DNA of 64,000 nucleotides. Source: Paenirhizobium daejeonense (GTDB lineage Bacteria > Pseudomonadota > Alphaproteobacteria > Rhizobiales > Rhizobiaceae). The notes under the pieces were generated by a model, which saw only the letters and a list, made by a program, of their open reading frames with translations, made no database searches and had not been told where the DNA came from. Position numbers and translations under genes: made by a program. Positions within the stretch are counted from its first letter, which is position 1. Each line of letters starts with the position of its first letter. Location of the stretch: assembly GCF_014280875.1 (NCBI RefSeq), contig NZ_JACLAL010000003.1:248001-312000 (forward strand), given 5' to 3'. This document shows positions 9,002 to 16,407 of the stretch, piece after piece.

Positions 9002-9475
9002 TCAAATTCCGAACAGTGGCAACTGGAGCGTTTCCTTTGGCTCGGAAGAGAGCGTCTTCGTCGTGCCCGCATTCATTGCCGTGGCGATGATGGACGCATC
9101 CTCTTCAGTTATGCGCAGGATGCCGAAGCGGAAAGCGTAGCCCCAGTTCCGATTTCCTCTTGTCAGTTCCAATCGGTCGAGCAGAGGCCGGATCGGGGCG
9201 GGCTGCGATGCATGCCATTCGACATCACGGCGGGAGGGATGAAAACCTTCCATCATCTCCACGCGATAAGGCGGCCTCTCAAGGAGCGTGCCGATGGCAG
9301 TGAAGGCCTTGAGCGGCACCGCCTGACCGAAGATCGCGGAGGACGAATAGGTGATGACCGTCTCGCCGGGTTGGATGCGCCTGAGCGGCGCATCCTTTCC
9401 ATGGCAGGCCTGTACGAAGCCGCCGGCAACCCCGCCCGCGACATGGTCGGCGGAAGCTACGATGATCCAGGCCAT
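9002..9475 (-). CDS. EVE domain (PUA-like) protein
   Basis: The 157-aa protein begins MAWIIVASADHVAGGVAGGF, characteristic of the small stand-alone EVE family (UPF0310-like), whose PUA-related fold binds modified bases in nucleic acids. The ATG at 9475 matches the family start; a TTG three codons upstream overlaps the stop of the VOC gene. It follows that gene by only a few bases, so the two are likely cotranscribed and translationally coupled. Its partner and biological role are not evident; EVE proteins sometimes act in modified-DNA restriction, but no such genes are near. Confidence 0.85.
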   Translation of the reverse strand: MAWIIVASADHVAGGVAGGFVQACHGKDAPLRRIQPGETVITYSSSAIFGQAVPLKAFTAIGTLLERPPYRVEMMEGFHPSRRDVEWHASQPAPIRPLLDRLELTRGNRNWGYAFRFGILRITEEDASIIATAMNAGTTKTLSSEPKETLQLPLFGI

Positions 9476-9480
9476 GGCGA

Positions 9481-9846
9481 TCAAACCGGAGGATTGTAGA
9501 AGCGGATGCGGTGTCCATCGGGATCGGCAAGCAGGAAGGTGCGGCCGAATTCCATGTCTACAGGCGATTGCAGGACGGTATGTCCGGCGTGGCCTATTTT
9601 TGCCCAGGCTTCATCGACTGCTGCGGGGCTTGCAAGCGGAACAGCGATTTCGACCGTGCCCGCTGCGCCCGTTGGCGCAGGCTCGACGGTGTGGCGCGAC
9701 CACAGGCCGAGTTTGATGCCGTCGGGAAAGACGAAGATGGCGAAGGTTGGGGACTGTTCGACCGGCTTTACGCCGAAAATGCCGGCGTAAAAGGCCGCGC
9801 TCTTTTCCGGGCTGTCGACATAGAGGATGGTGAGGTTCGGTGTCAT
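9481..9846 (-). CDS. VOC family (glyoxalase/bleomycin-resistance-like) protein
   Basis: The 121-aa protein has the paired beta-alpha-beta-beta-beta modules of the vicinal-oxygen-chelate fold: it opens MTPNLTILYVDSPEKSAAFY and closes with the typical FLLADPDGHRIRFYNPP. These small members bind metals or hydrophobic ligands; most have no known reaction. I placed the start at 9846, behind AAGGAG at 6 nt. A WYL-type regulator gene lies directly upstream in the same direction, and an operator-like dyad sits between them. Confidence 0.88.
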   Translation of the reverse strand: MTPNLTILYVDSPEKSAAFYAGIFGVKPVEQSPTFAIFVFPDGIKLGLWSRHTVEPAPTGAAGTVEIAVPLASPAAVDEAWAKIGHAGHTVLQSPVDMEFGRTFLLADPDGHRIRFYNPPV

Positions 9847-9887
9847 GGGTTTCTCCTTTTTCGAGAGCCCGAGACTAGACCGACATG

Positions 9888-9904
9888 CTGTCAGAAAATG
9901 GCAG
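9888..9904 (-). promoter_or_regulatory. Operator-like dyad before the VOC gene
   Basis: Read on the minus strand the 17-mer is CTGCCATTTTCTGACAG: two 6-bp arms around a 5-nt centre, 42 bp before the VOC start codon. It matches 14 of 17 positions of the dyad before the regulator gene (10634-10650). The shared, spaced repeat at the two promoters is strong evidence for a common regulator, most simply the WYL protein encoded between them. Confidence 0.7.
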
Positions 9905-9916
9905 TATGGTGTTTTC

Positions 9917-10612
9917 TCAGAAGAGGCGTTCGGCAACGCCGGTCTTCTGCCGCCACTCCTTCAGCAGTTGGGTGCGGCGGCGGGGATAGCGGCCTTCTCC
10001 CTGTTCGAGGATCTCTATCCTATCCGTGCGGAAGTGACGGAAGTCGTTACGCAGCGTGCACCATGCGAGAAGCACGCGAGCGCCATCGAAGAAGGCAAGT
10101 GCGAAGGGCCATATGACGCGGTCGCTGGCGTTACCCTTGTCGTCGCGATAGGCGATCCGCAATGTCCACTCGTTCTGCATCGCCTTGCGCAGAAGACCGA
10201 GATCCATCTGATCCTCAGGCGAACGAGGCTTTCCTCCTGCCAGCAACGGGCTTGCTGCCATCTTTGCCCTCAAGTCCGCGGGAAGAACGGCATCGATCTT
10301 GGACAGCGCGTCGCGGGCGGCAAGCGCGAGCTGCGGATCGGTTCGGTTGGCCACTAGCCGCATGCCGAGCACCAGTGCCTCGATCTCGTCGGCGGAAAAC
10401 ATCAGGGGCGGCAGCATGTAGCCCGGACGCAGAACGTAGCCAAAGCCGGGTTCGCCCTCGATTTCGGCACCCTCGGCCTGAAGTGCGGCGATGTCGCGGT
10501 AGAGCGTGCGCAGAGAAATGCCGAGTCCGTCTGCAAGCGTTCGACCGGCGACCGGCCGGCGGTGGCTGCGCAGGATCTGCAGAAGCGACAGGAGGCGTGT
10601 GGAACGGGTCAT
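9917..10612 (-). CDS. YafY-type transcriptional regulator (HTH plus WYL domain)
   Basis: The 231-aa DNA-binding protein has an N-terminal winged HTH_11 (residues 1-60, LADGLGISLRTLYRDIAAL) and a C-terminal WYL ligand-sensing domain (residues about 130-215, with LRIAYRDDKG and IWPFALAFF). WYL regulators commonly respond to small ligands or nucleic acids and often control a neighbouring VOC gene. Here the VOC gene follows 71 bp later on the same strand, and both genes carry the same 17-bp dyad, so autoregulation and control of the VOC/EVE pair are likely. Confidence 0.9.
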   Translation of the reverse strand: MTRSTRLLSLLQILRSHRRPVAGRTLADGLGISLRTLYRDIAALQAEGAEIEGEPGFGYVLRPGYMLPPLMFSADEIEALVLGMRLVANRTDPQLALAARDALSKIDAVLPADLRAKMAASPLLAGGKPRSPEDQMDLGLLRKAMQNEWTLRIAYRDDKGNASDRVIWPFALAFFDGARVLLAWCTLRNDFRHFRTDRIEILEQGEGRYPRRRTQLLKEWRQKTGVAERLF

Positions 10613-10633
10613 CGACCGATACTAGCAGGCCTG

Positions 10634-10650
10634 CTGACATTCTCTGTCAG
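10634..10650 (-). promoter_or_regulatory. Perfect dyad operator before the WYL regulator
   Basis: CTGACATTCTCTGTCAG is a perfect 6-5-6 inverted repeat centred 30 bp upstream of the regulator's start codon. Its near-copy lies before the VOC gene at 9888-9904, as expected for an autoregulated repressor or activator. Confidence 0.75.
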
Positions 10651-10655
10651 TATTT

Positions 10656-11567
10656 TCAGCCGGTCGCGGCTTCGATCCACAGAGCTTCGATTGCGCTTGC
10701 TTCTCTCGCCGGTCGGTCGGCGAAGACCCTTTCGGCGAGCTCCAACGCATCGTGGCGCAATTCCTGCTGCTGACGGATGATGGCGCCGATCAGGTGAGAG
10801 ACTTCCTCGCCGTCGCCGAGCGTTGCCGGCTCCCTGTCGAGCAGGTCGACCAGAAGAGCAAGGTCGTGTTCGTGGCCTAGCAGTTCGACAAGATTTCCCG
10901 CCTCGGCGCGCTTTGCCTTCATGGCCGATGGCCAGATGTTCCTGAGGAGCGCAAGATTCATCCAGTAGGCCTGCCCCGCCTTGCGCAATTCGTGGAAAAG
11001 TTCGGCATGGGCTCCGCAGTGGCAGGCCTCGAGCGCCTTCCTTCCGCGCGTCAGGCTTTTCTTCCAGCCCTTGGCAAGAAGGCGCGCGGTCTTCCTCGCG
11101 CTTTGCGGAAAATCGGCGTCCTCGACGGCCGCGATGGCAGCGCGACAGCTTTCTACCGCAGCGCTGGCCTTTTGCGGCAGGTCCGTTTCCGTCAACGCCA
11201 GTCCGTCGCGACGTTCGGTGAGCTTTTCACGGGCATGGACAAGGGCGCTACGCTCGTCGTCGTTCAGGGCGTGGGTTTCAAGATAGCTGACGGTTTCAAT
11301 AAGAGCGGTGGCGTCGCGCACCAGCGACAATGTCCGTGCCGTTTCCTGCAGGCGGGCGTTTTCGGTGGCGCGGAAACCGGGTTTGTCGAGGGCGATCAGT
11401 CGGTAGAGCGACCGCACCCGCTTGAATTTCTTCCTGGCTTCGTGGATCGCTTCATGCAGGCCTTTCGGCTGTTCCTCGAAGGCGGCAATGGCCAGTTGAA
11501 GCTGTTCGACGGCGATGGAACGGACTTCCTCGCCGAAGGCACGTCCCGGCCTAATTCGATACGGCAT
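10656..11567 (-). CDS. CHAD domain protein
   Basis: The 303-aa helical protein has the conserved-histidine alpha-helical domain: HEAIHEARKKFKRVRSLYRL (residues 38-57) supplies the basic, His-bearing helix, and a second set of basic helices follows around residue 180-240 (CHCGAHAELFHELRKAGQAY). CHAD proteins bind inorganic polyphosphate and localise to polyphosphate granules. The gene overlaps the upstream CYTH gene by 17 bp, so the pair is one transcription unit; CYTH and CHAD are fused in many bacteria, which supports joint action on polyphosphate or triphosphate. Confidence 0.9.
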   Translation of the reverse strand: MPYRIRPGRAFGEEVRSIAVEQLQLAIAAFEEQPKGLHEAIHEARKKFKRVRSLYRLIALDKPGFRATENARLQETARTLSLVRDATALIETVSYLETHALNDDERSALVHAREKLTERRDGLALTETDLPQKASAAVESCRAAIAAVEDADFPQSARKTARLLAKGWKKSLTRGRKALEACHCGAHAELFHELRKAGQAYWMNLALLRNIWPSAMKAKRAEAGNLVELLGHEHDLALLVDLLDREPATLGDGEEVSHLIGAIIRQQQELRHDALELAERVFADRPAREASAIEALWIEAATG

Positions 11568-12039
11568 GCACGAGCTCTGGCTTCAGGCGTTCGGTCGCCA
11601 GCGCCTGGTTGGAATAGCGGCGGTCGCCGGTCACCTCACGGCCGACCCAATCGGGGATCAGGGGACGGTCCGTTTCCGACTTGAGCTCGACCTCGGCAAT
11701 TACCAGTCCGCGATAGGCGCCTTCGAACACGTCCACTTCCCAGGTGAAGCCGGCGACTTCGACGGTATAGCGCACCTTCTCGATGACGTTGCCGACCGCG
11801 AATTCGATCATCTCGGCGGCTTCCTCGAGCGGGATCGTGTATTCGAATTCATCACGCACGAGCGTGTTGGAGCCGAACTTGATCGTCAGCTTGGCCGTTT
11901 CCTCATTGCTGGTGCGAACGCGGATGGAACGGTCACTGTTGACCGAGAGATAAGCCTGCCGCATCGGCGTGGCGGAGGTGGTTTGCGATCTCCACCCATC
12001 ATTAGCCACAAGGAACTTTCGCTCGATTTCCTTTGCCAT
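11551..12039 (-). CDS. CYTH domain protein, predicted inorganic triphosphatase
   Basis: The 162-aa protein begins MAKEIERKFLVAND, containing the ExExK signature of the CYTH triphosphate-tunnel fold, and carries the alternating charged strands (RSIRVRTSNEETAKLTIKFG, broken as RSIRVRT and AKLTIKFG) plus VIAEVELKSE that form the metal-binding tunnel. It most likely hydrolyses tripolyphosphate; adenylate cyclase activity is the other known role of the fold. I chose the internal ATG at 12039 since GGGAGAAG precedes it. It is coupled to the CHAD gene. Confidence 0.9.
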   Translation of the reverse strand: MAKEIERKFLVANDGWRSQTTSATPMRQAYLSVNSDRSIRVRTSNEETAKLTIKFGSNTLVRDEFEYTIPLEEAAEMIEFAVGNVIEKVRYTVEVAGFTWEVDVFEGAYRGLVIAEVELKSETDRPLIPDWVGREVTGDRRYSNQALATERLKPELVHAVSN

Positions 12040-12120
12040 GGACTTCTCCCAGGCTGACAACCGGCGTTAACCTAGCTTAACTTTGTCACGAGGCCAAACG
12101 GAATACCGCAGGCGTGCGCA

Positions 12121-12134
12121 ATTGTCTCGACAAT
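12121..12134 (+). promoter_or_regulatory. Split palindrome before eda
   Basis: ATTGTCTCGACAAT has perfect 6-bp arms around a 2-nt centre, 59 bp before the chosen eda start and just upstream of a GATAAT that could be the -10 (12148-12153), so it would overlap the -35 zone. The TTGT/ACAA arms resemble operators of GntR-family (FadR-group) repressors. No GntR gene is in the window. Confidence 0.5.
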
Positions 12135-12192
12135 GACATGCTGGCGGGATAATCGTCAGTCGATTTCAATCGTTTTAAGAGGTTGCATTGCC

Positions 12193-12831
12193 ATGGGCGC
12201 GAAAACCGAAAAGCTTCTTTCCACTTTGAAACTGCAGCCGGTCGTGCCGGTTCTGATCATCGAGGATGCGGAAAGCGCGGTGCCGCTTGCCAGGGCGCTG
12301 GTTGCCGGCGGTTTGAAGGCCATCGAGATCACCATGCGCACAGATGCGGCGCTCGAAGCCGTGCGCCGGGTGGCCGACGAGGTCGAGGGTGCGGTGGTCG
12401 GCGCGGGCACGATCCTGAACGCCGCCCATTTCGAGGCCGCCGTTGCCGCAGGTTCGCAGTTCATCGTCAGCCCCGGCACGACGCAGGAATTGCTGGATGC
12501 CGCCCGTAATTCCGATATTCCGCTGCTGCCGGGTGCCGCGACTGCGAGCGAGGTGATGGCTCTTCGCGAGGAAGGCTATCAGGTGCTGAAGTTCTTCCCA
12601 GCCGAGCAGGCCGGCGGTGCGGCTTACCTCAAGTCGCTGTCTTCGCCGCTTGCCGGCACGCTCTTCTGCCCGACCGGCGGCATTTCGCTCAAGAATGCCA
12701 AGGATTACCTGAGCCTTCCGAACGTCGTCTGCGTCGGCGGCTCGTGGGTGGCGCCGAAGGAACTGGTTGCCGCCGGTGACTGGGCAGGGATCACGAAGCT
12801 TGCTGCGGAAGCTGCTGCTCTCGCCGGCTGA
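12193..12831 (+). CDS. eda: 2-dehydro-3-deoxy-6-phosphogluconate (KDPG) aldolase
   Basis: The 212-aa class I aldolase splits KDPG into pyruvate and glyceraldehyde 3-phosphate, the last step of the Entner-Doudoroff pathway in the cytosol. The catalytic Glu is E45 (AIEITMRT) and the Schiff-base Lys is K133 (LKFFPAE), at the same positions as in E. coli Eda; phosphate-binding turns CPTGGI and VGGSW are present. The ATG at 12193 gives the family length; it has AAGAGG upstream. It is monocistronic, with a palindromic operator candidate in its promoter. The edd gene is not nearby. Confidence 0.95.
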   Translation: MGAKTEKLLSTLKLQPVVPVLIIEDAESAVPLARALVAGGLKAIEITMRTDAALEAVRRVADEVEGAVVGAGTILNAAHFEAAVAAGSQFIVSPGTTQELLDAARNSDIPLLPGAATASEVMALREEGYQVLKFFPAEQAGGAAYLKSLSSPLAGTLFCPTGGISLKNAKDYLSLPNVVCVGGSWVAPKELVAAGDWAGITKLAAEAAALAG

Positions 12832-12928
12832 TCGGCTCACGCCGGGCAAGAAAGGTCGGGCGGCGTCTTTGTAATTTCATCATTGCCTCCCTATGTAGCT
12901 TTCGACAACGAAAGTCAGGGAGAGACCG

Positions 12929-13624
12929 ATGTTCGATGCGAAGAAGCTGCTTGACCAATTCCTCGGTTCACAGGTGCCGGGTGCCAATGGCAGTGTGAAG
13001 CAGAAGGCTGGAGACATCGTCCAGCTCGCCAAGGATAATCCCCTTGCGACCGGCGCTATCGCTGCCGTCCTGCTCGGCACCAAGACCGGTCGTTCCCTGG
13101 GCGGCAATGCATTGAAGCTTGGCGGCCTCGCCGCCATCGCCGGCCTCGGCTATCAGGCCTACAAGAATTATCAGGCCGGCAAGGCTCCGCAGGAAGCGGC
13201 TTCCACAGAGCCGGAGCTCCTGCCGGCGCCGACGGATTCTCCATTCAGCCATGAAGCGCCTGCAGCCAGCGACGACTTCGCGCTCGCCCTTGTCCGCGCC
13301 ATGATCGCCGCCGCCAAGGCGGACGGTCATATCGATACCGAAGAGCGCCGTCACATTATGGACAAGATCCATCTGTCCGGCCTCGGCGCGGAAGCCGAGA
13401 CCTTCATCGAGGCCGAACTATCGGCGCCGACGGATCTGGATTCGCTCGTCGCTGCCGCCAAGACCGAGGAACAGAAGGTAGAGCTTTATACGGCATCGCG
13501 GTTGGCGATCGAGCCTGATAGCCGCGCCGAACGAGGCTACCTCGATCTGCTCGCGGGTCGTCTCGCTCTTGCCGATGCGCTGGTCGACCACATTGAGGCG
13601 ACTGTTTCCGCCGCCAAGGTCTGA
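12929..13624 (+). CDS. DUF533 family protein (YebE-like, TerB fold)
   Basis: The 231-aa protein opens MFDAKKLLDQFLG, typical of the family, followed by a hydrophobic Gly/Ala-rich segment (NALKLGGLAAIAGLGYQAY, residues 55-73) likely to enter the membrane, a Pro-rich linker, and a TerB-like helical domain with the acidic loop AAKADGHIDTEER (residues 129-141) that may bind metal. The function of DUF533 is unknown; E. coli YebE is an envelope-stress-induced inner-membrane protein. CAGGGAGAG precedes the ATG. It is not obviously in an operon. Confidence 0.9.
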   Translation: MFDAKKLLDQFLGSQVPGANGSVKQKAGDIVQLAKDNPLATGAIAAVLLGTKTGRSLGGNALKLGGLAAIAGLGYQAYKNYQAGKAPQEAASTEPELLPAPTDSPFSHEAPAASDDFALALVRAMIAAAKADGHIDTEERRHIMDKIHLSGLGAEAETFIEAELSAPTDLDSLVAAAKTEEQKVELYTASRLAIEPDSRAERGYLDLLAGRLALADALVDHIEATVSAAKV

Positions 13625-13710
13625 TCACAGGCGGTCATGCCGCATCTGGGCCGGTTGCCTTTGACGGGCGGCTGGCCTACTGCTTTGCCCTACAATGCAA
13701 AGAGGCAAGC

Positions 13711-14406
13711 ATGCGTGATCTTTCCACATTCAAGGGCTGCCCGGCGCCGACGCCGGTGACGCTGAAGGGCCGTTTCGTCACAGTCGAGCCCTATGACAGG
13801 GAAAAACACCTGCAGGCGCTGTGGCATGGGCTTGGCGACGAGGGCATTAATCCGCTGCTCACCTATTTCACCCAGCCGGATTTCGCCGGGGTCGGGGACT
13901 TCGACGCGTGGCTTACCGGCGTACAGTCCAAGGGTGGCTGGGTCACGCATGTCTTCCGCGACAACAAGACGGGCAATGTGGTCGGCATGGCGAGTTACAT
14001 GCGCGCCGATCCGGCGAATGGTGTCGTAGAAGTGGGCGGCGTCGCCCACGGTCCGGCGATGAGCCGAACGCCGCTTGCGACGGAAGCGCATTACCTGATG
14101 GCGCGCAATATCTTCGACGATCTCGGCTACCGCCGCTACGAGTGGAAGTGCCATAACGAGAACGAGCCCAGCAAGACGACGGCGCAACGCTACGGCTTCT
14201 CCTTCGAGGGTATTTTCCGCCAGCACATGCTGTCCAAGGGAAAAAGCCGCGACACCGCATGGTTCTCGATCATCGATGGCGAATGGCCGGTGGTGAAGGC
14301 GGCTTTCGAGGCCTGGCTCTCCCCGGAAAACTTCGACGCCGAGGGCAAACAGGTCCGCAGGCTTGAGGACATTCGCGCCGGTTTGACGGCTGGCGGTGCG
14401 GCATGA
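13711..14406 (+). CDS. GNAT N-acetyltransferase, RimJ/RimL group
   Basis: The 231-aa protein resembles the RimJ/RimL-like acetyltransferases: N-terminal LKGRFVTVEPYDREKH, the central strand VVGMASYMRADPANGVVEVG, and the terminal strand-helix YEWKCHNENEPSKTTAQRYGF that carries the Asn and Tyr typical of acetyl-CoA-dependent members. It would act on an alpha-amino group of a protein or small molecule in the cytosol. It overlaps the following small membrane gene through ATGA, so the two are cotranscribed. Substrate unknown. Confidence 0.9.
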   Translation: MRDLSTFKGCPAPTPVTLKGRFVTVEPYDREKHLQALWHGLGDEGINPLLTYFTQPDFAGVGDFDAWLTGVQSKGGWVTHVFRDNKTGNVVGMASYMRADPANGVVEVGGVAHGPAMSRTPLATEAHYLMARNIFDDLGYRRYEWKCHNENEPSKTTAQRYGFSFEGIFRQHMLSKGKSRDTAWFSIIDGEWPVVKAAFEAWLSPENFDAEGKQVRRLEDIRAGLTAGGAA

Positions 14407-14636
14407 GCGGCGAAGAGAAGGGTCGTTCACCGGCACTGGCTGCGGCAGCCGTCGTCATCGGTTTTGCGCTGGTTCTTCTGGCGCTGCCGTCGGTGGTGCT
14501 ATGGATCGGTGATTACTCGCCGGTTCTCGCGGCAATTGTCGGGACGGTCGGCATCATGTCCTTCTTCATCGTGCTCTGGCTTCGCGCCCGCTACCAGCGC
14601 CGCCATGCCGGTGGCTCCGACAAACCTCAGCCGTGA
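14403..14636 (+). CDS. Small two-helix inner-membrane protein
   Basis: The 77-aa product has two hydrophobic segments (LAAAAVVIGFALVLLALPSV and VLAAIVGTVGIMSFFIVLWL, roughly residues 12-33 and 41-60) and a basic tail RARYQRRHAGG. The ATG overlaps the GNAT stop, which argues for a real, coupled gene. It overlaps the 3' end of the convergent nickel/cobalt transporter gene by 10 bp. No family recognised. Confidence 0.75.
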   Translation: MSGEEKGRSPALAAAAVVIGFALVLLALPSVVLWIGDYSPVLAAIVGTVGIMSFFIVLWLRARYQRRHAGGSDKPQP

Positions 14637-15679
14637 AGCGCTGCGGCAAGCAGCACGGCTCCCAGCAGAATAACGAAAAGCGCGCCGGCGATCTCGATGA
14701 CGGTTGCTACTTTTCTTGCGGCCGGTGTGCCGGGGCCGGAGATGCGCACGGCAAGCGACTTGGCCGATACGGCGATGATGGCCAGTACTGAAACGGTGAT
14801 CGCCGTGCCGAGCGCCATGGCGAAAACGGAAAGAGCGCCACCGAGATAAAGCCCGTTCAGAAGCGCGAAGGTCATGACCAGTAACGCGCCGGAGCAGGGC
14901 CGAAGGCCCACAGCGACGATGGCGGACCAGGCCTCGCGCAGGTGGAAATCCTGCTGCGACAGCATCTTCGGATCTGGCAGATGGGTCATGCCGCAATCGG
15001 CGCAGACCGCGCCCGGCGAGAGCGTGGCGTGGTCGTGATCCAAGGCATCGACGCGGAAGCTCAAACCGGTGGTCGTGGCCGGACCTGTCGACATGGCAGC
15101 ATCGAACAGTCCGGCGCTCACGGGAGACTGCCGGGTCACCCAGATGCTCCTCAGTTTCCGCAGCAGCAGCCAGACGCCGAAGGCGATGACCATGCCGAAG
15201 CTTGCGATCTCCATGGCGTTGGTCGCAGCCGTCATGGTGATGCCGGTGCCGCGCAGGACGAAATAGGCGGCGGCTACGATTGCGATTGCCACCACGCCCT
15301 GCAGGAAGGCGGAAACGAAGGAGATCGCAATGCCGCGCTTCAACTCTGTTTCGTTGGCGATCATGTAGGAGGAGATCACGGCCTTGCCATGACCCGGGCC
15401 GGCCGCATGGAAAATGCCATAGGCAAAGGATAGGCCGAGCAGGGGCGTCAGGGCGGAGGGATCTTCCCGCATCGCCTTCAGCGCGCCGGTGAGTGAGCGA
15501 TAGAAGGCCTGCTGGTGCTGGTTTATCCAGCCGAGCCAGCCGCCGAAGAGGCCTGTCGTCTGAAAGGATGGTTCCGCCGTGCCAATCCCGAGGGGCGAGG
15601 CCGCATGGGCGACGGACGCTACTGCCCCGATCATGGCGGCGAGCGCCAGCGACTGCAGGACAAGGCGGCGCATCAGCAT
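14627..15679 (-). CDS. Nickel/cobalt transporter, NicO/RcnA family
   Basis: The 350-aa inner-membrane protein has a signal-like N-terminus and about six to seven helices. The two family motifs are FHAAGPGHGKAVISSY (first metal-binding His pair) and AVGLRPCSGALLVMTFALL near the C-terminus; a cytosolic loop holds a short His/Asp patch (DALDHDHATL) and a Cys pair CADCGMTHLPD. It probably exports Ni or Co. The chosen start at 15679 overlaps the stop of the DUF1007 gene. DUF1007 proteins are common partners of NicO transporters, so this is a two-gene metal unit. Confidence 0.88.
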   Translation of the reverse strand: MLMRRLVLQSLALAAMIGAVASVAHAASPLGIGTAEPSFQTTGLFGGWLGWINQHQQAFYRSLTGALKAMREDPSALTPLLGLSFAYGIFHAAGPGHGKAVISSYMIANETELKRGIAISFVSAFLQGVVAIAIVAAAYFVLRGTGITMTAATNAMEIASFGMVIAFGVWLLLRKLRSIWVTRQSPVSAGLFDAAMSTGPATTTGLSFRVDALDHDHATLSPGAVCADCGMTHLPDPKMLSQQDFHLREAWSAIVAVGLRPCSGALLVMTFALLNGLYLGGALSVFAMALGTAITVSVLAIIAVSAKSLAVRISGPGTPAARKVATVIEIAGALFVILLGAVLLAAALHG

Positions 15680-16314
15680 GTCACCTCGAGCCGGGTCGCG
15701 AAGAGCTTGCCCATGTCGGTGCCGGCGGGATCGTTGAAGAATGCTTCCGTCAGCGACGACTGGTTCTGGGCGATCACCTCGTCCGGGTCCGGGCGGATGA
15801 CCTTGTGCTTGCACTTCTGGAAACCGGCGCCCTCGACCACGATGTCGTCATCCTTGGCGAAATCGATGGCGGTATAAAGCGTTGGGTCATGAACGCCGAA
15901 GGACAGATTGCCCTTGATCGGCACCTTCTTCTCGGGTTTCGCAACGAAGAAGACGAGGAGCTGGTGATCCTTGAAATCGACGTGAAAATTGTCGGGCTTG
16001 GCGACGGGAACAGGTGCGCCGTCGCTGGTGATGAAAGTGAAATAGCCATAGTCGGCGAGCGAGGTGCGGATGGTTTCCGCGATCTCGTGCAGTTCGCTAT
16101 GGTCCAGCTTTAGGTCGGAATTCGTATCGAAGTCCATCAGGACGCTTGAAGAGAAGACGTCATCGAAGCGCCAGACGTTGCGCAGCTCCGCAACATTGCC
16201 GTCATCTCCTGCGACCACCTCCAGGCGAGCCTCGGCGAAAATGTGCGGATGGGCGAAGGCCGGAAGAGGTGCCAGCGACAGAAACGCAGCCCACATCGCC
16301 AGTCTTTTTCCCAT
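15673..16314 (-). CDS. DUF1007 family periplasmic protein
   Basis: The 213-aa protein has a Sec signal peptide (cleavage after FLSLAPLPAFA) and a mature N-terminus HPHIFAEARLEV, which is the DUF1007 signature and a plausible metal site of the ATCUN-like type. Acidic motifs DTNSDLKLDHSEL (EF-hand-like) follow. Family members sit beside Ni/Co transporters and are thought to hand over or sense metal in the periplasm. The start at 16314 is set by the signal peptide; another ATG lies six codons upstream. It is cotranscribed with the transporter gene. Confidence 0.85.
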   Translation of the reverse strand: MGKRLAMWAAFLSLAPLPAFAHPHIFAEARLEVVAGDDGNVAELRNVWRFDDVFSSSVLMDFDTNSDLKLDHSELHEIAETIRTSLADYGYFTFITSDGAPVPVAKPDNFHVDFKDHQLLVFFVAKPEKKVPIKGNLSFGVHDPTLYTAIDFAKDDDIVVEGAGFQKCKHKVIRPDPDEVIAQNQSSLTEAFFNDPAGTDMGKLFATRLEVTC

Positions 16315-16379
16315 GCCTTCTTCCTCTTTCATGCGGCTCGCGACTGATTCTCTCTTGCCCGCGGATTGGGACGGAAATT

Positions 16380-16401
16380 GGGACGCGCCTAAGCGTGTCC
16401 C
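16380..16401 (-). terminator. Hairpin after the LysR gene
   Basis: GGGACGCG/CGTGTCCC form an 8-bp stem (one G-T pair) with a 6-nt loop just beyond the LysR stop. On the minus strand it is followed by only a weak AATTT, so it may be a terminator or an RNA-end stabiliser. It separates LysR from the DUF1007 unit. Confidence 0.5.
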
Positions 16402-16407
16402 GCTACC

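Noticed and set aside
12067..12080. TTAA-N6-TTAA between the CYTH gene and eda as a CtrA box
   Set aside because: The spacing is 6, not 7, so it does not meet the CtrA pattern that the three sites at 37.3-37.4 kb satisfy exactly.
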